From positions 124,001 to 188,000 of the forward strand of contig CAVQON010000020.1 in the NCBI GenBank assembly GCA_963714455.1: a stretch of DNA of 64,000 nucleotides. Reading direction: 5' to 3'. The notes beneath the pieces were generated by a model. The model was not told the DNA's origin, searched no databases, and was given only the letters and a program-made list of their open reading frames with translations. This stretch comes from CAVQGZ01 sp963714455 (GTDB taxonomy: Bacteria; Actinomycetota; Actinomycetes; Jiangellales; Jiangellaceae). A program made the position numbers and the translations under genes. Shown piece after piece: positions 43,845 through 51,885 of the stretch (its first letter is position 1; each line of letters opens with the position of its first letter).

Positions 43845-44972
43845 GTGGCCGAGCGAGAGTTCTCTTCCGAGATCGACCAGCTCTCGGCGACGCTGTCGGG
43901 CATCGAGCAGGTGCTCGACGTCGACGCCCTGCGGGCGCAGGCAGCCGAGCTGGAGACGCAGGCGTCGGACCCCGACCTGTGGAACGACCCGGCCAACGCT
44001 CAGCGCGTGACCAGCAAGCTGTCGTCCGCGCAAGCCGACATCCGCCGTCTCGAGGAGATGCGGGCTCACCTGGACGACCTTCCGGTCCTGCTGGAGATGG
44101 CCCAGGAGGCCGATGGCGACGACGCGGCGGCGGCCTTCGTCGAGCTCGAGTCAGAGCTGGACGCGATGACCCGGTCGGTCGCCGACCTCGAGGTGCGCAC
44201 GTTGCTGTCCGGGGAGTACGACTCGCGGGACGCGCTGGTCAACCTGCGCGCGGGCGCCGGTGGCGTCGATGCCGCCGACTTCACCGACATGCTGCTGCGC
44301 ATGTACCTGCGCTGGGCCGAGCGGCACGGGTACGCCGTCGACGTGTACGACACGTCCTACGCCGAGGAGGCCGGCATCAAGTCGGCGACGTTCGTGGTGC
44401 ACGCCCCCTTCGCGTACGGCACGTTGAGCGTCGAGCAGGGCACCCACCGGCTCGTCCGCATCAGCCCCTTCGACAACCAGAACCGCCGGCAGACGTCGTT
44501 CGCCGAGGTCGAGGTGCTGCCGGTCGTCGAGCAGACCGACCACATCGCGATCCCGGACGACGAGATCCGCGTCGACGTCTACCGCTCGTCCGGCCCGGGC
44601 GGGCAGGGGGTCAACACGACCGACTCCGCGGTGCGCCTCACGCACGTGCCCACCGGCATCGTCGTCACCTGCCAGAACGAGCGGTCCCAGCTGCAGAACC
44701 GGGCCCGGGCGATGGAGGTTCTGCAGGCCAAGCTGCTCGAGCGCAAGCGCGCCGACGAGCAGGCCAAGATCGACGCGCTCAAGGGCGACACGGGTGGGTC
44801 GTGGGGCAACCAGATGCGCTCGTACGTGCTGCACCCCTACCAGATGGTGAAAGACCTGCGCACCGAGCACGAGGTGGGCAACACCAGCGGGGTCTTCGAC
44901 GGCGACATCGACGGCTTCTTGGAGTCCGCCATCCGCTGGCGGCGCTCGTCGGCCCGTACTCTTGCCTCGTGA
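43845..44972 (+). CDS. prfB: peptide chain release factor 2
   Basis: A 375-residue class I release factor for UGA and UAA. The stop-codon-reading SPF motif is in RISPFDNQNRR near residue 206 and the catalytic GGQ is in SGPGGQGVNTTDS near residue 250. The gene reads in one frame from the GTG; the programmed +1 frameshift at codon 26 found in many other phyla is absent, as is usual in actinobacteria. Start supported by TACGCT eight bases upstream. Its TGA overlaps the ftsE GTG. Confidence 0.96.
   Translation: MAEREFSSEIDQLSATLSGIEQVLDVDALRAQAAELETQASDPDLWNDPANAQRVTSKLSSAQADIRRLEEMRAHLDDLPVLLEMAQEADGDDAAAAFVELESELDAMTRSVADLEVRTLLSGEYDSRDALVNLRAGAGGVDAADFTDMLLRMYLRWAERHGYAVDVYDTSYAEEAGIKSATFVVHAPFAYGTLSVEQGTHRLVRISPFDNQNRRQTSFAEVEVLPVVEQTDHIAIPDDEIRVDVYRSSGPGGQGVNTTDSAVRLTHVPTGIVVTCQNERSQLQNRARAMEVLQAKLLERKRADEQAKIDALKGDTGGSWGNQMRSYVLHPYQMVKDLRTEHEVGNTSGVFDGDIDGFLESAIRWRRSSARTLAS
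44957..44962 (+). promoter_or_regulatory. possible internal -10 box for ftsE
   Basis: TACTCT, inside the end of prfB, is six bases before the ftsE GTG (44969). It could give a leaderless ftsEX message in addition to read-through from prfB. Confidence 0.4.
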
Positions 44973-45658
44973 TCCGGTTCGACAGCGTCAGCAAGGTCTA
45001 CCCGAAGACCTCCCGTGCAGCCCTGTCGGACGTCTCGGTCGAGCTGGTCAAGGGCGAGTTCGTCTTCTTGGTCGGCGAGTCGGGCTCGGGCAAGTCGACG
45101 TTCCTGCGGCTCGTGCTGCGGGAGGAACGTCCGTCATCGGGCCACATCCAGGTGGCCGGCAAAGACCTCGCCAGGCTCTCGCAGTGGAAGGTGCCGGCGC
45201 TTCGGCGACAGATCGGCACCGTGTTCCAAGACTTTCGGCTGCTGCCGAACAAGACCGTCGCCCAGAACGTGGCCTTCGCCCTTCAGGTGATCGGCAAGTC
45301 GCGCAAGGAGATCTCCGAGGACGTGCCGGAGGTGCTCGACCTCGTCGGGCTGGACGGCAAAGAAGACCGGCTTCCCCACCAGCTCTCCGGCGGTGAGCAG
45401 CAGCGAGTGGCGATCGCGCGGGCCTTCGTCAACAAGCCGCTGATCCTGCTGGCCGACGAGCCGACCGGCAACCTCGACCCGGCTACGAGTGTGGGAATCA
45501 TGAAGCTGCTCGACCGCATCAACCGCACCGGCACGACGGTGGTCATGGCCACGCACGACCAGTCCATCGTCGACCAGATGCGCAAGCGGGTGGTGGAGCT
45601 GTCCGGCGGTGAGCTGGTGCGCGACCAGTCGCGCGGCGTCTACGGGTACGCGAGGTAG
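44969..45658 (+). CDS. ftsE: cell division ATP-binding protein FtsE
   Basis: A 229-residue ABC ATPase. Walker A is GESGSGKST at residues 36-44; the signature is LSGGEQQRVAIARA near 137-150; Walker B is LLADEPTGNLD; the switch His is in MATHDQ. With FtsX it forms a mechanotransmission complex that activates cell-wall hydrolases at the septum. GTG overlaps the prfB stop. The neighbouring M23 gene is the likely hydrolase partner. Confidence 0.96.
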   Translation: MIRFDSVSKVYPKTSRAALSDVSVELVKGEFVFLVGESGSGKSTFLRLVLREERPSSGHIQVAGKDLARLSQWKVPALRRQIGTVFQDFRLLPNKTVAQNVAFALQVIGKSRKEISEDVPEVLDLVGLDGKEDRLPHQLSGGEQQRVAIARAFVNKPLILLADEPTGNLDPATSVGIMKLLDRINRTGTTVVMATHDQSIVDQMRKRVVELSGGELVRDQSRGVYGYAR

Positions 45659-45661
45659 CGC

Positions 45662-46564
45662 ATGCACGTGCAGTACCTGGCAAGCGAGATCGGCACCGGC
45701 CTTCGGCGCAACCTCACGATGACGATCGCGGTGGTGATGACCGTGGCGATCTCGCTCGCGCTGTTCGGCGCCGGGCTGCTCATCCGGGCCCAGGCCGAGA
45801 CCATGAAGGACTTCTGGTACGACCGCATCGAGATCTCGGTGTTCTTGTGCAACGACTTCGACACCGGCGCGACCTGCGCCTCGGGCGCGGTCAGCGACGA
45901 GGAGAGAGACGCGATCCGCGACACCCTCGAGTCCAACCCCGAGGTCGAGGAGGTCTTCGTCGAGTCCCAGGACGAGGCCTACGAGCTCTTCCGCGACCGC
46001 TTCGACGACTCGATCGCCGACAACATCACTCCCGAGCAGCTGCAGGAGTCGTTCCGCATCAAGCTGGTCAACCCCGAGGAGTTCGAGGGCGTCGTCTCGT
46101 CGGTGGCCGGGCTTCCGGGCGTCGCGCAGGTCGTGGACCAGCGGGCGCTGCTCGACCGGTTCTTCCGGCTGCTGAACGGCTTCCAGGTCGCGGCGTTGGC
46201 GATCGCGGCGGTCCAGGTGTTCGCGGCGGTGCTGCTCATCAGCAACACGATTCGGGTGGCTGCGTTCTCCCGGCGCCGCGAGACAGGCATCATGAAGCTG
46301 GTCGGGGCGTCGAGCTGGTCGATCCAGCTGCCGTTCATCCTCGAGGCGGCCATCGCCGGGCTGATCGGGGGCATCCTGGCCTCGCTCGTGCTCATCGGGT
46401 TCCAGGCGTTCTTCATCGAAGACATCCTCGTGCCGGCGTTCCAGTTCACCGCCTGGGTCGGCTGGTCGGACGTGTGGCAGATCGTGCCGATCCTGCTGCT
46501 CACGGGTACCGGCATCGCGGCGATCGCGTCGTTCGTCACCCTGCGCCGCTACCTCAAGGTCTGA
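45662..46564 (+). CDS. ftsX: cell division protein FtsX
   Basis: A 300-residue membrane protein with four helices (about residues 22-42, 175-200, 220-245 and 270-290). The large external loop (about 43-170) is where FtsX proteins bind their hydrolase partner. The FtsX/MacB core reads SNTIRVAAFSRRRETGIMKL, and the C-terminal SFVTLRRYLKV is typical. Three bases after ftsE. The next gene, 99 bases downstream, encodes a coiled-coil M23 protein. Confidence 0.95.
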   Translation: MHVQYLASEIGTGLRRNLTMTIAVVMTVAISLALFGAGLLIRAQAETMKDFWYDRIEISVFLCNDFDTGATCASGAVSDEERDAIRDTLESNPEVEEVFVESQDEAYELFRDRFDDSIADNITPEQLQESFRIKLVNPEEFEGVVSSVAGLPGVAQVVDQRALLDRFFRLLNGFQVAALAIAAVQVFAAVLLISNTIRVAAFSRRRETGIMKLVGASSWSIQLPFILEAAIAGLIGGILASLVLIGFQAFFIEDILVPAFQFTAWVGWSDVWQIVPILLLTGTGIAAIASFVTLRRYLKV

Positions 46565-46651
46565 CCCGATCTCGCTGCCGGGTGTAGATCAACCTTTTGC
46601 ACGGCGTGTCTGACCGTGTACGGTCGCGCCGTTGTGTTACTGCGGTGACGA

Positions 46652-46664
46652 CAGGAGACTCCTG
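46652..46664 (+). promoter_or_regulatory. palindrome over the ribosome-binding site of the M23 gene
   Basis: CAGGAGACTCCTG is a perfect dyad with a one-base centre that contains the GGAG ribosome site and ends on the first base of the GTG start. The loop is too small for an RNA hairpin of this exact form, so it may be a protein site or coincidence. A TACGGT (46617-46622) upstream could be a -10 box. Confidence 0.35.
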
Positions 46665-48356
46665 TGACATCCCTTCCCCGGACGTCACGACGGCTGGCCG
46701 TCGTGACCGTTGGGGTCGTGGTGCTGAGCGTCGCCGTTCCGCTCGCCGCGCCCGCCTCCACGCTTGAGCGCATCGAGAGCCGCCAGCAGCAGCTTGCCGA
46801 CGAGCTCGCCGGGACGCAGGGCGCCCTCGCCGGCACCGAGGCGCAGATCGGCGATGCGCAGCAAGAGGTGCACGAGTCGACCAAGCGCCTCGACCGGGCG
46901 ACGAAGGAGTTCCAGGAGGCACAGGCGGCTCTGCCGGGGGCCCAGGCCGCGTTGGCCCGCGCGGAGCAGGAGCTGGGGGCGGCGCGTTCGGCGCTGGCCG
47001 CAGCCCAGGCCCGATCGGCCCAGGCAGCCGGTGAGCTCGCGTCGGCGCAGGCCGCCGAGGCCGCTGCCATCGAAGAGCTGCGCCTCGCCGAGGTCGCGGT
47101 CGTCGCCGCCAAGAAGCGCGTCGCACGCCTGGGCGGAAGGATCGAGTCCAAGCAGGCGTCGATCGGCCAGGTCGCCGCTCAGGCGTACCAGCGGGGCGCG
47201 CTCGGTGACCTCGAGTCGCTCTCGCTGGTTCTCGGTGCCGACAGCATCGAGGAGTTCAACGCCCGGGTGACGTACGTGCAGTCGGCCATCAACGCCGAAG
47301 GCGTCGTCGTCGACCAGCTGCAAGACAACCGGGCCCAGCAGGCCAATGCCCGTGTAGCGCTCGAAGAGGCCGAGGAGCGGGCCCGCGTCGCGCGTGCCGC
47401 AGCGGCGGACGCGAGCGCGGCTGCGGCGATTGCGCTGGCTGACGCGCAGACCTATGAGGCCGCTGCGCAGCAGGCGGCGTCCTACGCCTCGACGCAGCAG
47501 TCCCAGGCGGCCACGGCGGCAGACCAGGTCGCGTCGCTCGTGGGTCAGCGTGACGAGGCCCGGGCCGCAGCCGAGCAGGCCAAGGTCTCCGACGTCGCCG
47601 CCTACCAGTCGTTGCAGTCGGAGCGCTCGGCGATCGAGGCGGACGTGGCCGCGTTGGCCGCACAGGTGCGGGCACAGGAGGAGGCGGCCCAGGCCGAGCG
47701 TGCCCGGCTCGAGGAGGAGCGGCGCCGAGCAGAAGCCGAGGCTCGCCGGCTGGAGGAGGAACGTCAACGCCGGCTCGAGGAGGAACGCCAGCGCCGCCTG
47801 GCGGAGGAGCGCCGTGCGGCCGCCGAGGCCGAGGCCGCCCAGCGTTCGTCCGGGAGCACGAGCTTCCCCGCCTCGCCAACCCGCCCCGGCACCGGCGCCG
47901 GCCCCCGCCCCCGCTCCGGCCCCCGCACCGGCTCCCGCCCCGGCCCCGCCCCCCTCGTTCTCCGGCCCGTTGCAGCGGCCGGTCGCCGGTCCGATCACCT
48001 CGACGTACGGCAACCGCCTGCACCCCGTGCTCGGCTACTGGAAGCTGCACGACGGCACCGACTACGGCGCCGCGTGCGGGACGCCGATCTACGCGGCCGG
48101 CTCAGGCACCGTTGCCTGGGCGACCTACCGGGGCGGCTACGGAAACCAGGTGCTGCTCAACCACGGCTGGGTCAACGGCGCCCCGCTGGCAACGTCCTAC
48201 AGCCACATGTCGACCTTCTCCGTGCGGCCTGGCCAGCAGGTGTCGCGCGGCCAGCGCATCGGGTACGTCGGCACCACCGGCTACTCGACCGGCTGCCACC
48301 TTCACTGGATGGTCTATGTGGACGGCGCTACGGTGAACCCGCAGAACTACTACTGA
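46664..48356 (+). pseudogene. M23 peptidase with coiled coil, FtsEX-partner type, frameshifted
   Basis: The first part (GTG 46664) has a signal peptide ending near PLAAPAS, then about 350 residues of Ala/Glu/Gln-rich coiled coil with a PcsB/EnvC-like plan (YQRGALGDLESLSLVLGADS). The M23 domain that should follow is intact but in the +1 frame: a long Pro-Ala linker, then YGNRLHPVLGYWKLHDGTDY and GCHLHWMVYVDG, the zinc ligands, ending at TGA 48356. The frame changes between about 47860 and 47890 in C-rich linker DNA (one extra base or two missing). Without the shift the enzyme would be about 560 residues. It may be a true mutation or a sequence error in a homopolymer-rich tract; the perfect domain argues for recent change or error. 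Confidence 0.75.
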
Positions 48357-48625
48357 CCGGCACGCATGCTCTGACGTCCCCGGACGAGCGCCCACACAGC
48401 CAGGATCACGACGGCGCCGACCGTCGAGCCCAGGATGCCGCTGGCCGCGATGCTGAACCCGTCACCGGCGAGCAGGCTGAGAAGCAGGCCGCCGACGAAC
48501 GACCCAGCCAGACCGGCGACGAAGGCCTCGGACAGGGAGAAGTCGGCACCGGTGACGTTGGCAACGATCCAGCGGGCAAGAAAGCCCGCGATCATGCCGA
48601 GCAGAATGATCGCGATAATGAGCAC
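48350..48625 (-). CDS. GlsB/YeaQ/YmgE-family small membrane protein
   Basis: A 91-residue transglycosylase-associated (GlsB/YeaQ) protein with three helices. The signature parts are IIAIILLGMIAGFLARWI at the start, AGLAGSFVGGLL in the middle and ILGSTVGAVVILAVW near the end. The family is stress-associated; biochemical function is unknown. I use GTG 48625 because TACGCT on the minus strand lies exactly six bases before it; an earlier GTG (48631) directly abuts that box. Tail-to-tail overlap of seven bases with the M23 gene; divergent from smpB by 31 bases. Confidence 0.85.
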   Translation of the reverse strand: MLIIAIILLGMIAGFLARWIVANVTGADFSLSEAFVAGLAGSFVGGLLLSLLAGDGFSIAASGILGSTVGAVVILAVWALVRGRQSMRAGQ

Positions 48626-48631
48626 CAGCAC

Positions 48632-48637
48632 AGCGTA
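48632..48637 (-). promoter_or_regulatory. leaderless-type -10 box of the GlsB-family gene
   Basis: Minus-strand TACGCT, identical to the prfB box, is six bases before GTG 48625. It lies in the 31-base gap to smpB, whose start has its own GGGAGG ribosome site. Confidence 0.55.
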
Positions 48638-48656
48638 GGCGGACCAGGGAGGGCAC

Positions 48657-49130
48657 GTGGCGACCGACAAGGCGGACGGCAGGCGCCAGATGGTCGCCCG
48701 CAACAAGCGGGCGTTCCACGACTACGCCATCACCGACACCTACGAGGCGGGGCTGGTGCTCTCCGGAACCGAGGTCAAGTCGCTGCGGGCCGGGCGCGCG
48801 AGCCTCGTGGACGGGTACGCGGTCGTGCGTGACGGCGAGGCGTGGCTGCACAACGTGCACATCCCCGAGTACGCGCAGGGCACCTGGACGAACCACCCCC
48901 CGCGCCAGCCGCGCAAGCTGCTGCTGCACCGCAAAGAGATCCGCGAGCTCGCCAAGGCCGGCCAGGTGAAGGGCTTCTCGCTCATCCCGCTCTCGCTGTA
49001 CTTCTCCGACGGGTACGCCAAGGTCGAGATCGGCGTGGGGCGGGGCAAGAAGGAGTACGACAAGCGGCAGACGCTGGCTCAGCGCGACGCTCAGCGCGAG
49101 ACCGACCGGGCCGTGCGGCGACGCCGTTGA
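48657..49130 (+). CDS. smpB: SsrA-binding protein SmpB
   Basis: A 157-residue OB-fold protein that delivers tmRNA to stalled ribosomes. Family signatures are NKRAFHDYAITDTYEAGLVL (about residues 16-35), GTEVKSLRAGRASL, and the basic C-terminal tail KEYDKRQTLAQRDAQRETDR, which enters the mRNA channel. GTG 48657 with GGGAGG upstream. tmRNA lies 2.4 kb downstream. The stop overlaps a TTG start of the hydrolase (TTGA). Confidence 0.97.
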   Translation: MATDKADGRRQMVARNKRAFHDYAITDTYEAGLVLSGTEVKSLRAGRASLVDGYAVVRDGEAWLHNVHIPEYAQGTWTNHPPRQPRKLLLHRKEIRELAKAGQVKGFSLIPLSLYFSDGYAKVEIGVGRGKKEYDKRQTLAQRDAQRETDRAVRRRR

Positions 49131-49999
49131 GGCGAGGCGCCCTCGCGCTGGTCGGGCTGCTGCTCGTGGCGGTCGGCCTGGGCATCGTCCTGCGCGCCGA
49201 CAACGGGCTGGTACGCGAGCGTGCCCTCGTGGACGCGATCCCGGTCGAGGTCGTGCGGCCTGCCGGTGAGGGGCCGTTCCCGGCCGTCGTGGTCGCGCAC
49301 GGCTTCTCCGGCAGCAGCCGGCTGATGGACGGCATCGGGATCGCCCTGGCGAGGGCCGGGTGGGTCGCGGCCATGCCCGACCTCTCCGGCCACGGCGGCA
49401 ACCTGGCCGGACTCGACTCCGCCGTGCTCGCCGACGAGGTGCTCGCGGTGGCCGACTGGCTCGCCGGTCGTCCCGACGTCACCGACCGGGCTCTGCTGGG
49501 CCACTCGATGGGCGCCGGTGCGGTCACGCAGGCGGCCGCGCTCGAGCCGGGGCTGCCGGTCGTGGCGCTGTCGCTGCCCGACGCCGGTGAGCTGGACGGC
49601 GGGCTCACGGCGCTGTTCCTCGTCGGCAGCGCCGAGCCGGCGCGGTTCGGGCAGGCGGCCCAGCAGGCAGCCGATCGCGGGTATCCGACCGAGACGATCT
49701 CGGGGGCCGAGCACATCTCGATCCTGTTCCGCACGCAGACGTTGCGAGCGTCCGTGGAGTGGCTCGATGCCGCGGTGGGTCGCGCCTCGGGGCAGGTGGC
49801 TGCCGACTGGCGCATGCTCGGGGTGGGCCTGGCCTACCTCGGCTCGGCCCTGCTGTTCTGGCCGCTGTCGGCGTGGGTGGTGCGCGCCCGCGTGGACGGG
49901 GTGCGGGGGCGGGGGCCGCGGGTGGCGAGCTGGCTGGTGGTGCCGCTGGCGGGGCTCGCCGCCGGTGGGGTGCTCGCCCTGGTTCCCGCGCCTCGGTGA
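49127..49999 (+). CDS. membrane-anchored alpha/beta hydrolase
   Basis: A 290-residue protein: an N-terminal helix (about residues 4-23), then an alpha/beta-hydrolase domain facing outward, then two more helices (about 224-243 and 265-285). The nucleophile is S127 in LGHSMGAG, the oxyanion loop is VVAHGFSGSS, and the catalytic His is H196 in GAEHIS. The substrate is unknown; the fold is like dienelactone hydrolase or acyl esterases. The TTG start overlaps the smpB stop. The frame ends just where a continuing membrane domain is found in the +1 frame (50001-50510), so the two may once have been, or still be, one protein. Confidence 0.75.
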   Translation: MRRGALALVGLLLVAVGLGIVLRADNGLVRERALVDAIPVEVVRPAGEGPFPAVVVAHGFSGSSRLMDGIGIALARAGWVAAMPDLSGHGGNLAGLDSAVLADEVLAVADWLAGRPDVTDRALLGHSMGAGAVTQAAALEPGLPVVALSLPDAGELDGGLTALFLVGSAEPARFGQAAQQAADRGYPTETISGAEHISILFRTQTLRASVEWLDAAVGRASGQVAADWRMLGVGLAYLGSALLFWPLSAWVVRARVDGVRGRGPRVASWLVVPLAGLAAGGVLALVPAPR

Positions 50000-50000
50000 G

Positions 50001-50510
50001 GTGGTGCCGCTGCTGGTGGGCGGCTACCTGGCGGTGTTCTTCGCGCTTACCGGGGCGCTCGGGCTGCTGCTCGCCCGACGGTGGGAGCGCCCGTTCGCCG
50101 TCGCGGTCGTCCCCGGGCTCGGGATGGGCCTGTACGCGGCGCTCGCTCTCGGGGTGCCCGCGCAGATGGCCTGGGCGCAGGTGAGCCTGGCCGGTCCGCG
50201 GGCGCTCTCGTTCGTGGCGCTGGCCCTCGGGGTGGGGCTGTACGCCTGGGCCGAGCTGCTCGTCGGCCGTGGCTACTGGTTCGTGCTCGCGACCCGACCG
50301 GTGCTCAGTGCTCTGCTGGCCGTGTTGGCGGTGCTGGGCTGGGCGCCCGGGTTCTTGCTGCTGCTGGTGCCGCTCGTGGTGGTGGTGCTGGCGTGGTTCG
50401 GGGCCTACGGCGTGCGCATGACGCGGCTGACGGGCTCGCCACTGGCCGGGGCAGCGGCACAGGCACCGGCCCTGGCCCTGCTCGTTGCCATCACGACGCC
50501 CTTGGCATGA
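50001..50510 (+). CDS. membrane protein, possibly the severed C-terminal part of the hydrolase
   Basis: A 169-residue, strongly hydrophobic product with five or six helices and no recognisable domain. GTG 50001 starts one base after the hydrolase stop, so it could be a coupled separate gene. However, the two hydrophobic regions join naturally (hydrolase end LVPAPR, then LGEVVPLLVGG in the +1 frame), which fits one polytopic C-terminal domain cut by a single-base change near 49985-49998. I annotate both halves and leave the choice open. Confidence 0.55.
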   Translation: MVPLLVGGYLAVFFALTGALGLLLARRWERPFAVAVVPGLGMGLYAALALGVPAQMAWAQVSLAGPRALSFVALALGVGLYAWAELLVGRGYWFVLATRPVLSALLAVLAVLGWAPGFLLLLVPLVVVVLAWFGAYGVRMTRLTGSPLAGAAAQAPALALLVAITTPLA

Positions 50511-50526
50511 GGCAGACTCACCTGCC

Positions 50527-51492
50527 ATGTCGAGGCTCTGGGTGGCAGCACTGCTCGCGTCCACGCTCGTCGCCTGCGGGGGAGGTGGGGACGAGCAGAC
50601 GAGCGAGCCGCCGCCCGACTGGCCGATGACCGGGCTGGCGGCGGCGGACCCTTCGGTGGACGTCGAGGGGCCGGTGATGGTCGTCAAGGTCGACAACACC
50701 GCCAAGGCCTTCCCGCAGCAGGGGCTGGCTGCGGCCGACATCATCGTCGAGGAGCCGGTCGAGGGGGGCGTCACGCGCCTGGCGGTGTTCCTGCACTCCG
50801 ACATCGACGGCACCATCGGTCCGGTGCGCTCCGTGCGCACCAGTGACATCGGTGTGGTCTCTCCCGCCGACGCGGTGCTGGTCGCCTCCGGCGGTGCGCC
50901 CGAGGTGGTGGCCGAGATGCAGGACGCCGGTATCGAGACACGCTTCGAAGACACGCCCGGGTTCTCCCGCGACTCCGTCCGGGCCGCCCCGTTCAACCTG
51001 TTCCTCGACGCGGGCGAGGCCTATGCCGCTCTCGACGAGCCGGGCCCGCCCGGGCCGTTCTTCACCTTCGGCACCCCGGCTCTCGACGGCGAGCCGGCGG
51101 GTGCGATCGATCTGGTCTTCTCACCGGCCCAGACGACGCGGCTCACCTTCGCCGACGGCACGTGGACGCGCGACCTCGCCGAGCCGGACGGCTTCGAGGC
51201 GACGACCGTGGTGGCGCTGCTGGTGGACCAGGGCACCGCCGACTACCTCGACCCCAGCGGTGCTCCGGTGCCGATCAACCTCACCGAGGGCACCGGCTCG
51301 GGCTTCATGGCCACCGACGGGCAGGTCGTGCAGGTCGAGTGGAGCAAGGAATCAGCCGACGACCCGTGGACGTTCTCCGTCGACGGCGAGGACGTCCCGG
51401 TGCCGCCGGGGCGCACCTACCTGGCGCTGCTACCGGTCGCGACCGGGTCGCTGCAGATCGAGGCCCCGGCGGGAGCCGGGTCGAGCGAGTAG
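50527..51492 (+). CDS. DUF3048 lipoprotein (YerB family)
   Basis: A 321-residue secreted lipoprotein. The lipobox LVAC places the modified Cys at residue 17, followed by a Gly/Glu-rich spacer. The DUF3048 domain begins with PVMVVKVDNTAKAFPQQGL (about residues 55-73), then IVEEPVEGGVTRLAVFLHSD and GPVRSVRTSD, and the second half matches the C-terminal DUF3048 domain. Function unknown; YerB-like proteins are on the cell surface. The TAG stop at 51490-51492 is the start of the probable ssrA -10 box. Confidence 0.88.
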   Translation: MSRLWVAALLASTLVACGGGGDEQTSEPPPDWPMTGLAAADPSVDVEGPVMVVKVDNTAKAFPQQGLAAADIIVEEPVEGGVTRLAVFLHSDIDGTIGPVRSVRTSDIGVVSPADAVLVASGGAPEVVAEMQDAGIETRFEDTPGFSRDSVRAAPFNLFLDAGEAYAALDEPGPPGPFFTFGTPALDGEPAGAIDLVFSPAQTTRLTFADGTWTRDLAEPDGFEATTVVALLVDQGTADYLDPSGAPVPINLTEGTGSGFMATDGQVVQVEWSKESADDPWTFSVDGEDVPVPPGRTYLALLPVATGSLQIEAPAGAGSSE

Positions 51493-51495
51493 AAT
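51490..51495 (+). promoter_or_regulatory. -10 box of ssrA
   Basis: TAGAAT, beginning with the DUF3048 stop codon, is 24 bases before the mature 5' end of tmRNA. A start near 51502 would leave a leader of about 18 bases for RNase P. TTGACA at 51504-51509 is too close to be a -35 for any visible -10. Confidence 0.5.
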
Positions 51496-51519
51496 GACGA
51501 GCGTTGACAACTCAACAGA

Positions 51520-51885
51520 GGGGCCGAACGGTTTCGACCGCTGAAGTCGAAGCCGGTGAAGCGTGCCGAGGATCCGTAGCTGACCTCGTAAACCATGCCG
51601 CGGAACACATATCTGCCAACAAGTCGCAGAACACGTTCGCCCTCGCCGCCTGAGCGAGCTCGAACGTCGTCAGCCCGGGGAGTTCCCGACCCGGTGCCTG
51701 GCGTCGCTAAGGGGACTCACCAACCATCCCGGTCACGGGGATGGACGGGACATCGAACAGTGACTGGGCTGTGTTCTCCGTTGTGTCACACGATGCGGAG
51801 TAGCTGAGACCACACCACGGTGACTGCGCACGGAGAAGACCGGCAACTGCTCAGCGGGACCCGGGTTCGATTCCCGGCGGCTCCA
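51520..51885 (+). ncRNA. ssrA: transfer-messenger RNA
   Basis: About 366 bases. The 5' end GGGGCCG pairs with CGGCTCC at the 3' end to form the acceptor; the T arm is CCGGG-TTCGATT-CCCGG (51861-51877). The tag reading frame starts at 51615 and encodes ANKSQNTFALAA followed by TGA 51651-51653, the actinobacterial form of the proteolysis tag ending in ALAA. Pseudoknot-forming GC stretches follow. The discriminator is A 51885 and CCA is not fully encoded. It partners SmpB (2.4 kb upstream) in rescue of stalled ribosomes. Confidence 0.97.

Noticed and set aside
43845..43930. Programmed frameshift in prfB
   Set aside because: The gene is in one frame throughout and no in-frame stop near codon 26 exists, as expected for actinobacteria.
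48356..48832. Continuation of the first M23 frame to 48832 as one 722-residue protein
   Set aside because: After about 47890 this frame has lost all family resemblance, while the M23 zinc motifs are in the +1 frame.
51504..51509. Perfect TTGACA as a -35 for ssrA
   Set aside because: It lies ten bases before the mature tmRNA 5' end; any matching -10 would be inside the acceptor arm. TAGAAT at 51490 is the better promoter.
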